Part shown: positions 25,484 to 33,633 of the stretch, piece after piece
How the letters are laid out: the number at the start of each line of letters is the position of its first letter
Numbering within the stretch: the first letter of the stretch is position 1
DNA from: Amycolatopsis lurida
Lineage (GTDB): Bacteria; Actinomycetota; Actinomycetes; Mycobacteriales; Pseudonocardiaceae
Assembly: GCF_900105055.1 (NCBI RefSeq)
Contig: NZ_FNTA01000004.1
Coordinates: 6,851,501 to 6,915,500, forward strand
Direction of reading: 5' to 3'
Length of the DNA: 64,000 nt
The notes under the pieces: generated by a model
Told to the model about the DNA's origin: nothing
The model's input: only the letters and a program-made list of their open reading frames with translations
Database searches by the model: none
Position numbers and translations under genes: made by a program

Positions 25484-25576
25484 CTTTCCCCGCGTCGGAT
25501 GCGGGGAAAGTCCCCTTCACCCCGCCCGTCAACCCCCTTTCGCCCCGGCCGCGCCCGACGCGCGACCGGGGCGAAA
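25484..25576. repeat. Two hairpins upstream of the aminomutase gene
   Basis: CTTTCCCCGC (25484-25493) pairs with GCGGGGAAAG (25501-25510); this is the surviving core of the palindrome split by IS30. A second hairpin has arms TTTCGCCCCGGCCGCG and CGCGACCGGGGCGAAA (25538-25576). Both lie before the aminomutase start and could terminate upstream transcription or attenuate that gene. Confidence 0.6.
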
Positions 25577-25723
25577 CCGTGTCCTGACAAGGAAAAACTC
25601 ACGCAACGCTAGAGAAGACCCACGGCGAGTCCCGGTGCGACCGTAGTGGTGAGGGCGCCGGAGAGACCAGGCGGCGACACCGCGGCGACCATGCGGGACC
25701 CGAGCGACGAAAGGTGAACACAA

Positions 25724-27334
25724 GTGACGACAGCAGAGACTGCGGTGCCTGTGCAGATCGACGGGGAGACGCTCGACATCCCGGGTGTGCGCAAGATCGC
25801 CGAGGACGGCAGCCCGGTCGAGGTCACGTCGGAGGCACTGGCCAAGGCGACCAAGAGCCGCCGCGTTTTCGAGGACATCGCCCGCCAGGACATCCCGATC
25901 TACGGGGTGACCACCGGCTACGGCGAGATGATCTACATGCTGGTCTCCACGGCCAAGGAGACCGAGCTGCAGACCAACCTGGTGCGCAGCCACAGCGCGG
26001 GTGTCGGTCCGCTGTTCGCGGAGGACGAGTCCCGCGCCATCGTCACGGCGCGCCTGAACGCACTGGCCCGCGGTTACTCCGCCGTCCGCCCCGAGGTGCT
26101 GGAGCGGCTCGCCCTGTACCTGAACGAGGGCATCGTCCCCGCCATCCCGGAGATCGGCTCGCTGGGCGCGAGCGGTGACCTGGCGCCGCTTTCGCATGTG
26201 GCGACCACCCTGATCGGCGAGGGCTACGTGCTCGGCCCGAACGGCAAGGTCCCCACCGGCCGGGTGCTGCGCGAGCGCGGTATCGAGCCGCTGAGCCTGA
26301 AGTTCAAGGAAGGCCTCGCGCTGATCAACGGCACGTCGGCGATGACCGGGGTCGGCTCGCTCGTCCTCGACCGCGCCTTCGCGCAGCTGCGCCAGGCCGA
26401 GATCGTGACGGCGCTGATCGTCGAGGCGCTGCAGGGGTCGAAGAGCCCGTTCCTCGCCGAGGGACACGACCTGGCCCGCCCGCACCCCGGCCAGATCGAC
26501 ACCGCGGCCAACATGCGCGCGCTGACCAGCGGCAGCAAGCTGACCGTCGAGCACGCCCGGCTGCGCGACCAGGTCGCCGCCGGCGCGGACGAGACCGGTG
26601 ACGGGGTCGCCCGCACCCAGGTGTACCTCCAGAAGGCGTACTCGCTGCGGGCCATCCCGCAGGTGCTGGGCGCGGTGCGCAGCACGCTGAACCACGCCGC
26701 GGACACCGTGCGCGTCGAGCTGAACTCCTCGAACGACAACCCGTTGTTCTTCGAGGGCCAGGAGATCTTCCACGGCGCGAACTTCCACGGCCAGCCGGTC
26801 GCGTTCGTCATGGACTACACGACGATCGCGCTGACCCAGCTCGGCGTGCTCTCCGAGCGGCGGACCAACCGGGTGCTCAACCGGCACCTCAACTACGGTC
26901 TGCCGGAGTTCCTCGTGGCCGGCGATCCCGGCCTCAACAGCGGTTTCGCCGGCGCGCAGTACCCGGCGACGGCGCTGGTGGCGGAGAACCGCACGATCGC
27001 CCCGGCCAGCACGCAGAGCGTGCCGTCCAACGGCGACAACCAGGACGTGGTCAGCATGGGCCTGATCGCCACCCGCAACGCGCGCCGCGTGCTGGCCAAC
27101 AACCAGTACATCCTGGCCGTGGAGTTCCTGGCGGCCGCGCAGGCGGTCGACATCTCCGGGCGGCGCGACGGGCTCAGCCCGGCTTCGCTGGCCACCTACG
27201 AGAAGGTGCGCGAGCTGGTGCCGACGCTGGACCAGGACCGCTACATGGCCGACGACATCGAGGCCGTCGCCGCCGCGCTGGCGCGGGGCGAATTCCTCGA
27301 AGCGGTCGAGTCCGCGGGCGTCGAACTGCGCTGA
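25724..27334 (+). CDS. MIO-dependent tyrosine 2,3-aminomutase (SgcC4-like)
   Basis: A 536-residue member of the ammonia-lyase/aminomutase family. Ala149-Ser150-Gly151 in GSLGASGDLAPLSHV would cyclise to the MIO cofactor, and catalytic Tyr60 sits in YGVTTGYGEMIYM. That extended loop, the ELQTNLVRSHSAGVG region and a uniform three-residue offset from C-1027 SgcC4 identify a tyrosine aminomutase rather than a histidine or phenylalanine lyase. It converts L-tyrosine to beta-tyrosine; product stereochemistry is not deducible here. GTG 25724 follows AAAGGTG. It is separated from the other beta-tyrosine genes by the sugar block and the IS30 element. Confidence 0.93.
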   Translation: MTTAETAVPVQIDGETLDIPGVRKIAEDGSPVEVTSEALAKATKSRRVFEDIARQDIPIYGVTTGYGEMIYMLVSTAKETELQTNLVRSHSAGVGPLFAEDESRAIVTARLNALARGYSAVRPEVLERLALYLNEGIVPAIPEIGSLGASGDLAPLSHVATTLIGEGYVLGPNGKVPTGRVLRERGIEPLSLKFKEGLALINGTSAMTGVGSLVLDRAFAQLRQAEIVTALIVEALQGSKSPFLAEGHDLARPHPGQIDTAANMRALTSGSKLTVEHARLRDQVAAGADETGDGVARTQVYLQKAYSLRAIPQVLGAVRSTLNHAADTVRVELNSSNDNPLFFEGQEIFHGANFHGQPVAFVMDYTTIALTQLGVLSERRTNRVLNRHLNYGLPEFLVAGDPGLNSGFAGAQYPATALVAENRTIAPASTQSVPSNGDNQDVVSMGLIATRNARRVLANNQYILAVEFLAAAQAVDISGRRDGLSPASLATYEKVRELVPTLDQDRYMADDIEAVAAALARGEFLEAVESAGVELR

Positions 27335-27346
27335 GCCGGTCCCGGT

Positions 27347-27394
27347 GGTCGTGACTGGCGTTTCGGGTTCTAAGCCGAAACGCCACTCACGACC
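27347..27394. terminator. 20-bp-arm palindrome after the aminomutase gene
   Basis: GGTCGTGACTGGCGTTTCGG (27347-27366) and its inverse with one mismatch (27375-27394) surround an 8-bp loop, 12 bp after the aminomutase stop. There is no T run, so termination or 3'-end protection is inferred. The right arm is repeated alone at 27511-27532. Confidence 0.55.
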
Positions 27395-27410
27395 CGCGCT
27401 TGACCAGGGC

Positions 27411-27455
27411 CGAAGGCTCCTTTCACCGCATTAGACGCGGCGAAGGGAGCCTTCA
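27411..27455. repeat. AAGGCTCC-type hairpin before the ligase gene
   Basis: GAAGGCTCCTTTCACCGC and GCGGCGAAGGGAGCCTTC pair with few mismatches around ATTAGAC. It is a diverged member of the AAGGCCCCCTT hairpin family. The remaining sequence to the ligase start at 27593 holds only the orphan palindrome arm at 27511-27532. Confidence 0.55.
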
Positions 27456-27592
27456 TCCCACCATCGACCCGCCCGAGAACACGCCACGTTCGACGTTCGG
27501 CTCAATAGAACCCGAAACGCCACTCACGACCCGGGTGACCCAGGGCACGACCGGAGTGGCCGGAGGCACGCCGCGCGGGCAGAATCGCCGCC

Positions 27593-28717
27593 ATGGCGCT
27601 GCCCTTCGGACCTCCGGTCGCCCCGATGCTCGCGAGGCCGCTGACCGCGATCCCCGAGGGCTGCTTCTACGAGCCCAAATGGGACGGCTACCGCACGATC
27701 GTGTTCCGCGACGGGGACGACGTGGAGATCGGCAGCCGGGGCGAGCGGCCGATGACCCGGTACTTCCCGGATCTCGTCGAGGCCGCGCGCCGTCAGCTAC
27801 CCGAGCGTTGTGTGGTCGACGGCGAGGCGGTCGTGTTCGCCGAGGACGGTCAGGGATTGGACTTTTTCGCCCTGCAGCAACGGGTTCACCCGGCGGCCAG
27901 CCGCGTGAAGCAGCTCAGTGAGGACACACCGGTGTCCTTCGTGGCCTTCGATCTGCTCGCCCTCGGCGACCTCGACCTCCGTGAAGAACCGTTCGAGATC
28001 CGCCGCGCCCGGTTGGAAGAGGCGCTCGCCGACGCGGGGCCGCCGGTCCACGTGACCCCGGCGACCAGGGACATCGACCAGGCGCGCCGGTGGTTCGCCG
28101 AATTCGAGGGCGCCGGCATCGACGGCATCATCGCGAAGGACCCGAATCAGCCTTATCAGCCCGGCAAACGGGTGCAGGCCAAGATCAAGCACGTCCGCAC
28201 CGCGGACTGTGTCGTCGCCGGCTACCGGGTGCACAAATCGGGCCCGGACCGGATCGGTTCGCTGTTGCTGGCGTTGTACGACGACATCGGCGCGTGGGCG
28301 GGTTTCGAACGGTGGGTGACCCTCGTCGACGGCCTGGCCCCGGTCGGCGTCTCGGCCGCGTTCAGCATGGCCCGGCGCGAGGAATTGTTCGAAGAACTCC
28401 AGCCGCTCGTCACGGATTTCGACCGGCATCCCTGGGGATGGATGGCCGACACCATCGAGGAACGCAAACGACTCGGCCAGGGCGCGAGCCGGTGGAACCG
28501 CGAGAAGGACCCGACGTTCGTGCCGCTGCGGCCCGAACGAGTGGTGGAGGTCCGGTACGACTACCTCGAAGGCGTCCGGTTCCGGCACCCGGTCCAGTTC
28601 GTCCGCTGGCGCCCGGACCGCGATCCGGAATCCTGCCGGTACTCCCAGTTGGAAAGGCCCGTCCGGGTCGATCTCGATCGGGTGATCGGGGCGAATCGTC
28701 CGATACGGCACGAATAG
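27593..28717 (+). CDS. ATP-dependent DNA ligase, LigC type
   Basis: A 374-residue minimal ATP-dependent DNA ligase. The adenylated lysine is Lys29 in motif I EPKWDGYR. Further nucleotidyltransferase motifs are FVAFDLLAL (III), IDGIIAKD (IV) and QAKIKH (V). An OB-fold domain with VRYDYLEGVRFRHPV is at the C terminus. The size matches mycobacterial LigC rather than full LigD. LigC works with a primase-polymerase (Prim-PolC) in short-gap repair, and such a polymerase is encoded two genes downstream. The ATG has no strong ribosome site. Confidence 0.9.
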   Translation: MALPFGPPVAPMLARPLTAIPEGCFYEPKWDGYRTIVFRDGDDVEIGSRGERPMTRYFPDLVEAARRQLPERCVVDGEAVVFAEDGQGLDFFALQQRVHPAASRVKQLSEDTPVSFVAFDLLALGDLDLREEPFEIRRARLEEALADAGPPVHVTPATRDIDQARRWFAEFEGAGIDGIIAKDPNQPYQPGKRVQAKIKHVRTADCVVAGYRVHKSGPDRIGSLLLALYDDIGAWAGFERWVTLVDGLAPVGVSAAFSMARREELFEELQPLVTDFDRHPWGWMADTIEERKRLGQGASRWNREKDPTFVPLRPERVVEVRYDYLEGVRFRHPVQFVRWRPDRDPESCRYSQLERPVRVDLDRVIGANRPIRHE

Positions 28718-28735
28718 AGAAGTCCCGAATCCCCG

Positions 28736-28765
28736 TTCACGGCATAGTTGCCTGGCGACTATAAA
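28736..28765 (+). promoter_or_regulatory. Candidate promoter for the UvrA-like gene
   Basis: TTCACG (28736-28741), an 18-bp spacer and TATAAA (28760-28765) form a sigma-70-like promoter 18 bp before the GTG start. It would give the UvrA-like gene expression independent of the upstream ligase. Confidence 0.4.
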
Positions 28766-28782
28766 CTGGATTGGGGATAATA

Positions 28783-31071
28783 GTGAGTGGCACCAAACGA
28801 ACGAACTCGTCCTCGGCCGGCGAGGAGATCCGCGTATCGGGCGCACGTGTCCACAACCTGAAGGACGTCACCCTGTCCGTGCCGACCGGGAAGATCACGG
28901 TCTTCACCGGTGTCTCCGGCTCCGGCAAGTCGTCCGTGGTGTTCGACACCATCGGTGTGGAGGCCCAGCGCCAGCTGTACAGCACGTTCCCCTGGTTCAT
29001 CCGCAATCAGCTGCCGCGGTACGAGCGGCCCGCGGTGGACGCGGTGGAGCGGCTCGGCACGCCGGTGCTCGTCGACCAGAAACCCCTCGGTGGCAGCGCG
29101 CGTTCGACGGTCGGCACGATCACCGACATCCTTCCCGTGCTGCGCACCCTGTTCGCCCGGCACGCCGACCCCGAACACGGGCGGCCTTCGCAGTACTCGT
29201 TCAACAACCCGCAGGGCATGTGCCCGGACTGCGACGGGCTCGGCAAATCCGTGCGGCTCGACCTCGACCGGATGCTCGACACCTCCAAGTCCCTCAACGA
29301 CGGCGCGGTGCTGTTCCCCGAGTACAAGGTCGGTGGCCCGGACTTCCAGATCTGGGCGAATTCCGGGATGTACGACCCGGACAAGCCGCTCAAGCGGTTC
29401 ACCAAGAAGGAAATGGAAGACTTCCTGCACGGCACCGGCGGAAAGGTCACGGTCAAGACCAAGAACACCTCCTTCGCCACGAATTACGAGGGTCTCGAAG
29501 ACCGGTTCACCCGGCTCTACCTCAAGCGCGACATCAGCACGCTGAGCGAGCGCAAGCGGGAGACCGTCAAGCAGTTCGTCACCGACGGCGAATGCGCCTC
29601 GTGTGGCGGCACCCGGCTCAACGCGGCCGCGCTGGCCACCAAGATCCAGCGCAAGAACATCGCCGAATGGGCCGCGCTGCAGGTGGACGAGCTGATCGAA
29701 CTGCTCGGGAAGCTCACCGGCGCGACGGTGAAGGCCATCGCGGACAACGCGCGGGTCGGCCTGGAGCGGATGGCCGCCATCGGTCTCGGCTACCTGACCC
29801 TCGACCGGCAGACCTCCACCCTCTCCGGTGGTGAGGCGCAGCGCCTGAAGCTGGTCCGTCACCTCGGCAGCGACCTGACCGGCATGCTCTACATCTTCGA
29901 CGAGCCGAGCACCGGCCTGCACCCGCACGACGTCGGCAGGCTCACCGCGCTGCTGAAGGCGTTGAGCGACCGCGGGAACACCGTCCTCGTCGTCGAGCAC
30001 GACCCGGACGTCATCGCGATCGCCGACCACGTCGTGGACCTCGGTCCCGGCGCGGGTGTGCACGGTGGCGAGGTCGTCTTCGAGGGCACGGTCGCCGCGC
30101 TGCGCAAGTCGTCGACGGCCACCGGCAAGGCGCTGAGCGCGCCCACGAAGCTCAACACGACGCCGCGCACCCCCACGGGCAAGCTCCCGGTGAAGAAGGC
30201 CGCGCTGCACAACCTGAAGAACGTGTCGGTGGAGTTCCCGGCCGGGGTGCTCACCGCGGTCACCGGCGTCGCCGGATCCGGCAAGTCGACGCTCGTCGAG
30301 CAGGTCTTCCTCGCCGAGTACCCGGACGCGATCTTCGTGGACCAGAAGCCGATTTCGGCCTCGCTGCGGTCCACGCCGGCGACGTTCATCGGCGTGATGG
30401 ACGGCATCCGGAAGCTGTTCGCCAAGGCGGGCAAGGTTTCGGAAGGCCTGTTCAGCTTCAACTCCAAGGGCGCCTGCGAGGAGTGCGAGGGCCGCGGGGT
30501 CATCATCACCGAACTCGCGTACATGGACCCGGTGACGAGCGAATGCGAGAGCTGTGGCGGCCGCCGGTTCACCGACGCGGTGCTCGAACACGAGCTGCGC
30601 GGCAAGTCGATCGCCGACGTGCTGGAGATGCCGATCTCCGAAGCGGCCGAGTTCTTCACCGAGCCCGCGCTGGCGCCGAAGCTGAAGGCGCTGGTCGAGG
30701 TCGGCCTCGGCTACCTGAGCCTCGGCCAGTCGCTCAGCACGCTCTCCGGCGGTGAGCGCCAGCGGCTCAAGCTGGCGAACGAACTGCACCGCGAGGGTTC
30801 GGTGTTCGTGCTCGACGAGCCGACCACCGGCCTGCACCTGTCCGATGTGGACACGTTGATGGGGATTCTCGGTACGCTGGTCGAAAAGAACAACACGGTC
30901 ATCGTGATCGAGCACAACCTCGACGTGATCCGCCAGGCCGACTGGATCATCGACCTCGGCCCGGAGGGCGGGACCGCCGGCGGCGAGATCGTCTTCACCG
31001 GCAAGCCCGCGGATCTGGTGAAGCACGGCACCTCGCTGACCGGACAGCACCTCAAGCGGCACTGCGGTTGA
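28783..31071 (+). CDS. UvrA-like ABC ATPase, short (drug-resistance) type
   Basis: A 762-residue twin-ABC protein. Walker A GVSGSGKS (about 43-50) and GVAGSGKS, two LSGGE signatures, and zinc-finger cysteine pairs CPDC/CASCGG and CEEC/CESCGG are all present. It is about 180 residues shorter than E. coli UvrA and seems to lack the UvrB-binding domain. This is the form found in DrrC of the daunorubicin producer and Ecm16 of echinomycin, which act on drug-modified DNA. GTG 28783 follows GGGGA; TTG 28771 is less likely. It lies between a LigC-type ligase and a repair polymerase, supporting a self-protection role. Confidence 0.9.
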   Translation: MSGTKRTNSSSAGEEIRVSGARVHNLKDVTLSVPTGKITVFTGVSGSGKSSVVFDTIGVEAQRQLYSTFPWFIRNQLPRYERPAVDAVERLGTPVLVDQKPLGGSARSTVGTITDILPVLRTLFARHADPEHGRPSQYSFNNPQGMCPDCDGLGKSVRLDLDRMLDTSKSLNDGAVLFPEYKVGGPDFQIWANSGMYDPDKPLKRFTKKEMEDFLHGTGGKVTVKTKNTSFATNYEGLEDRFTRLYLKRDISTLSERKRETVKQFVTDGECASCGGTRLNAAALATKIQRKNIAEWAALQVDELIELLGKLTGATVKAIADNARVGLERMAAIGLGYLTLDRQTSTLSGGEAQRLKLVRHLGSDLTGMLYIFDEPSTGLHPHDVGRLTALLKALSDRGNTVLVVEHDPDVIAIADHVVDLGPGAGVHGGEVVFEGTVAALRKSSTATGKALSAPTKLNTTPRTPTGKLPVKKAALHNLKNVSVEFPAGVLTAVTGVAGSGKSTLVEQVFLAEYPDAIFVDQKPISASLRSTPATFIGVMDGIRKLFAKAGKVSEGLFSFNSKGACEECEGRGVIITELAYMDPVTSECESCGGRRFTDAVLEHELRGKSIADVLEMPISEAAEFFTEPALAPKLKALVEVGLGYLSLGQSLSTLSGGERQRLKLANELHREGSVFVLDEPTTGLHLSDVDTLMGILGTLVEKNNTVIVIEHNLDVIRQADWIIDLGPEGGTAGGEIVFTGKPADLVKHGTSLTGQHLKRHCG

Positions 31072-31090
31072 TCGGAGGCGGCACTCGGAC

Positions 31091-32071
31091 ATGGCGGCCA
31101 AGTACCTTCAGCTGCAGGTGCGTTCGCCCGGCGGCGAGCGCACCGTCCGAGTGTCCAATCCGGACAAGGTCTATTTCCCGGACCTCGGCGCGACGAAGCT
31201 CGAACTGATCGAGTACTTCGTCGCGGTCGGGGCCGGGCTGCTGACCGCGACGCTGCACCGCCCGACCACCCTCGAACGGTGGCCGGGCGGTGTGCAGCCC
31301 GAGTCCAAACTCACCGAATGGAACGGCGCGCGCGGTTCGGCGTTCTTCCAGAAGCGGCTTCCCAAAGGCGCACCGGACTGGGTCCGGACGGTCCGGGTCC
31401 CGGTGAACGACGACATCGTCCTCGACGAGGTCTGCCCGACCGAACTGGCGGTGCTGGTGTGGGGAGCGAACCTCGGCACGCTGACCTTCCACACGTGGCC
31501 CGTCCGTGAAGGCGATCTCGGCCGCCCGGACCGGCTCCAGATCGACCTGGATCCCGGCCCCGGACGCACGTTCGCCGACATCGTCCTGGTGGCTCAGGAG
31601 CTGCGTGCGCTGCTGGCGGAGTTCGGGATGACCGCCGGCCCCAAGACCTCCGGCAAGGGCGGCCTGCACGTCCTGGTGCCGATCGCGCCGAAGTGGTCCT
31701 TCGCCGACGTCCGCCGGGCCGCGATCGCGCTGGGCCGGGAACTCGTCCGGCGCAGGCCCGAGCTGGTCACCATGGAGTGGTTCAAGAAGAACCGCGGTTC
31801 GCGCGTGTACTTCGACTACAACCAGGTCGCCGCGACGGTCGGTTCGGCGTACTCGGTGCGCCCCACCGCACGCGGCCTCGTGTCCGCCCCGCTGACCTGG
31901 GACGAGCTGGCCGACGCCGAGCCTGCCGATTTCGACATCCGCACCATGCCCGTCCGCTTCGCCGCCGTGGGGGACCTGCACGCGTGGCTGGACGACGCGG
32001 GCCACGATCTGACGCCGCTGCTGGAGCAGGCCGAGCGCGACGAGCGCGCCGGCCTTCCCGACCTGCGCTGA
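31091..32071 (+). CDS. LigD-type primase-polymerase (Prim-Pol)
   Basis: A 326-residue archaeo-eukaryotic primase-family polymerase like the LigD Pol domain and mycobacterial PolD1/Prim-PolC. The metal-binding DLD lies at residues 152-154 in IDLDPGPG, and the nucleotide-binding SGKGGLHVLVP at 187-197. It fills short gaps and can add ribonucleotides at breaks. It starts 19 bp after the UvrA-like gene, with GGAGG upstream, suggesting co-transcription. No Ku gene is visible, so gap filling with LigC is more likely than classical end joining. Confidence 0.9.
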   Translation: MAAKYLQLQVRSPGGERTVRVSNPDKVYFPDLGATKLELIEYFVAVGAGLLTATLHRPTTLERWPGGVQPESKLTEWNGARGSAFFQKRLPKGAPDWVRTVRVPVNDDIVLDEVCPTELAVLVWGANLGTLTFHTWPVREGDLGRPDRLQIDLDPGPGRTFADIVLVAQELRALLAEFGMTAGPKTSGKGGLHVLVPIAPKWSFADVRRAAIALGRELVRRRPELVTMEWFKKNRGSRVYFDYNQVAATVGSAYSVRPTARGLVSAPLTWDELADAEPADFDIRTMPVRFAAVGDLHAWLDDAGHDLTPLLEQAERDERAGLPDLR

Positions 32072-32187
32072 ACCGCGGCTTTCCTCGGCAGGTCAGGAGA
32101 CGCCGCCTTCGCGTGCGCGGACGACCATGGATCTGGAGACAGCCCGTAGCACCAGCAGGCGAACGATCACTTCCATCAGGAGGCACG

Positions 32188-33462
32188 ATGCAGGACGTCA
32201 TCAGGACAATCGACACCTGTCGGGTGTGTGGCGCCGATGACTGGCTCGAGGTCTATTCGTTCGGTTCGCACCCGTTGGCGAACGGTTTCCTCGAGCCGAC
32301 GGACCCGCTCCCCGAAGAACCCGCCTTCCCGTTGGACGTCGTGGTGTGCCGGGACTGCCGGCTGATGTCGATCCGGCACGAGGTCCGGCCGGACGTGATG
32401 TTCAGCGACTACGTCTACGTGACCTCGGAGTCCGCGCTGATCGCCGGGCACATGGAGCGGATCGTCGACTGGGCGCACGAGCGCGCCGGCCTCACCGAGG
32501 GCGACCTGGTCGTCGAGCTGGGCAGCAACATCGGCACCCAGCTGACCTACTTCCAGCGCCGCGGGCTGCGGGTGTTCGGCGTGGACCCGGCCCGCAACCT
32601 GATCGAGATCGCCAACGAGAACGGTGTCCCGTCGCGTGCCGCGTTCTTCGGCCGCGAATCGGCGGCGCGGGTCGCGGCCGAGCACGGCAAGGCGAAGTTC
32701 GTGCTGGGCAGGCAGTGTTTCGCGCACATCCCGGACGTGCACGACGTCCTCGACGGGGTGACGTCGGTGATCGCCGACGACGGCGTCCTCGCCATCGAGG
32801 TGCCCTACCTGGTGGATCTGCTGGCGGAGAACCAGTTCGACACGATCTTCCACGAGCACTTCTCGTACTATTCGGTGTCCACTTTGGACCGGCTGTTCAC
32901 CTCGCACGGTCTCCGGCTCGTCGACGTCCAGCGGGCACCGGTGCACGGCGGGTCGATCATCGTCTTCGCCACGCCCCAGGACAGCCCGGTGGCCACGCGG
33001 GACACCGTCGGGGCGATCCTCGGGCACGAGCGCGCGCTCGGGCTGCACAGCGACCGGCCGTACCTGGAGTTCGCGGCGAACACCGCGTCGGTGATCGACC
33101 ACATCCGCGACTTCGTACGCGGCCTGGTCGCCATGGGCAAGCGGGTCGCGGGCTACGGCGCGCCGTCGAAGGGCTGCGCGCTGCTGCAGTTCTGCGGGCT
33201 CACCGCGGCGGAGATCGAGTTCGTCACCGACACCACCAAGGGCAAGCAGGGCAAGCTCACCCCGGGTACGCACATCCCGGTGTGCTCGCCGGAGGAGGCC
33301 AAGGACACGCCTCCGGACTACTACCTGCTGCTGGCGTGGAACTACGCCGACGAGATCATCGCGAACGAGCACGAGTTCCTGGACGCGGGCGGGCGGTTCG
33401 TGGTCCCGATCCCGTCGCCTCGCGTGGTTTCGAGCCGGTGGCGGGACGCCGCCGCGGCCTGA
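32188..33462 (+). CDS. NDP-sugar C-methyltransferase
   Basis: A 424-residue enzyme of the TylCIII/TcaB9/SgcA3 family. The N-terminal zinc site has two CxxC pairs, Cys11/Cys14 and Cys54/Cys57. The SAM motif VVELGSNIGTQL is at about 108-119, and the typical C-terminal domain contains GYGAPSKGCALLQ. It methylates a carbon next to a keto group of an NDP-sugar. With the dehydratase, aminotransferase and N-methyltransferase it predicts a C-methylated, N-methylated amino sugar. AGGAGG precedes ATG 32188. It lies 7.8 kb from the other sugar genes, beyond IS30, the aminomutase and the repair trio. Confidence 0.92.
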   Translation: MQDVIRTIDTCRVCGADDWLEVYSFGSHPLANGFLEPTDPLPEEPAFPLDVVVCRDCRLMSIRHEVRPDVMFSDYVYVTSESALIAGHMERIVDWAHERAGLTEGDLVVELGSNIGTQLTYFQRRGLRVFGVDPARNLIEIANENGVPSRAAFFGRESAARVAAEHGKAKFVLGRQCFAHIPDVHDVLDGVTSVIADDGVLAIEVPYLVDLLAENQFDTIFHEHFSYYSVSTLDRLFTSHGLRLVDVQRAPVHGGSIIVFATPQDSPVATRDTVGAILGHERALGLHSDRPYLEFAANTASVIDHIRDFVRGLVAMGKRVAGYGAPSKGCALLQFCGLTAAEIEFVTDTTKGKQGKLTPGTHIPVCSPEEAKDTPPDYYLLLAWNYADEIIANEHEFLDAGGRFVVPIPSPRVVSSRWRDAAAA

Positions 33463-33474
33463 GCCGGACCCGCC

Positions 33475-33504
33475 GATGCCCCGTCGCTCCCGCGACGGGG
33501 CATC
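33475..33504 (+). terminator. Hairpin terminator after the C-methyltransferase
   Basis: GATGCCCCGTCG (33475-33486) pairs exactly with CGACGGGGCATC (33493-33504), 12 bp beyond the stop, and is followed by GTGCTTTCC. Confidence 0.65.
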
Positions 33505-33520
33505 GTGCTTTCCGTACTTC

Positions 33521-33622
33521 GCGTGATTGAAGCCGTAACTCACGTGATCAGAGCCGTAACTCGAGAGTTACGCCTTCAATCACGCGAGTTACGGCTCTGA
33601 GCAAGCGAGTTACGGTTTCGAG
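33521..33622. repeat. Dispersed ~100-bp nested palindrome, copy 2 (intact)
   Basis: It begins GCGTGATTGAAGCCGTAACT; the inverse GAGTTACGCCTTCAATCACG follows at about 33564, so the two halves fold on each other, with secondary GAGTTACGG units inside. It is co-linear with the copy interrupted by the IS3 element at 5852. It lies between convergent gene ends. Confidence 0.75.
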
Positions 33623-33633
33623 CCCGCCTACGG

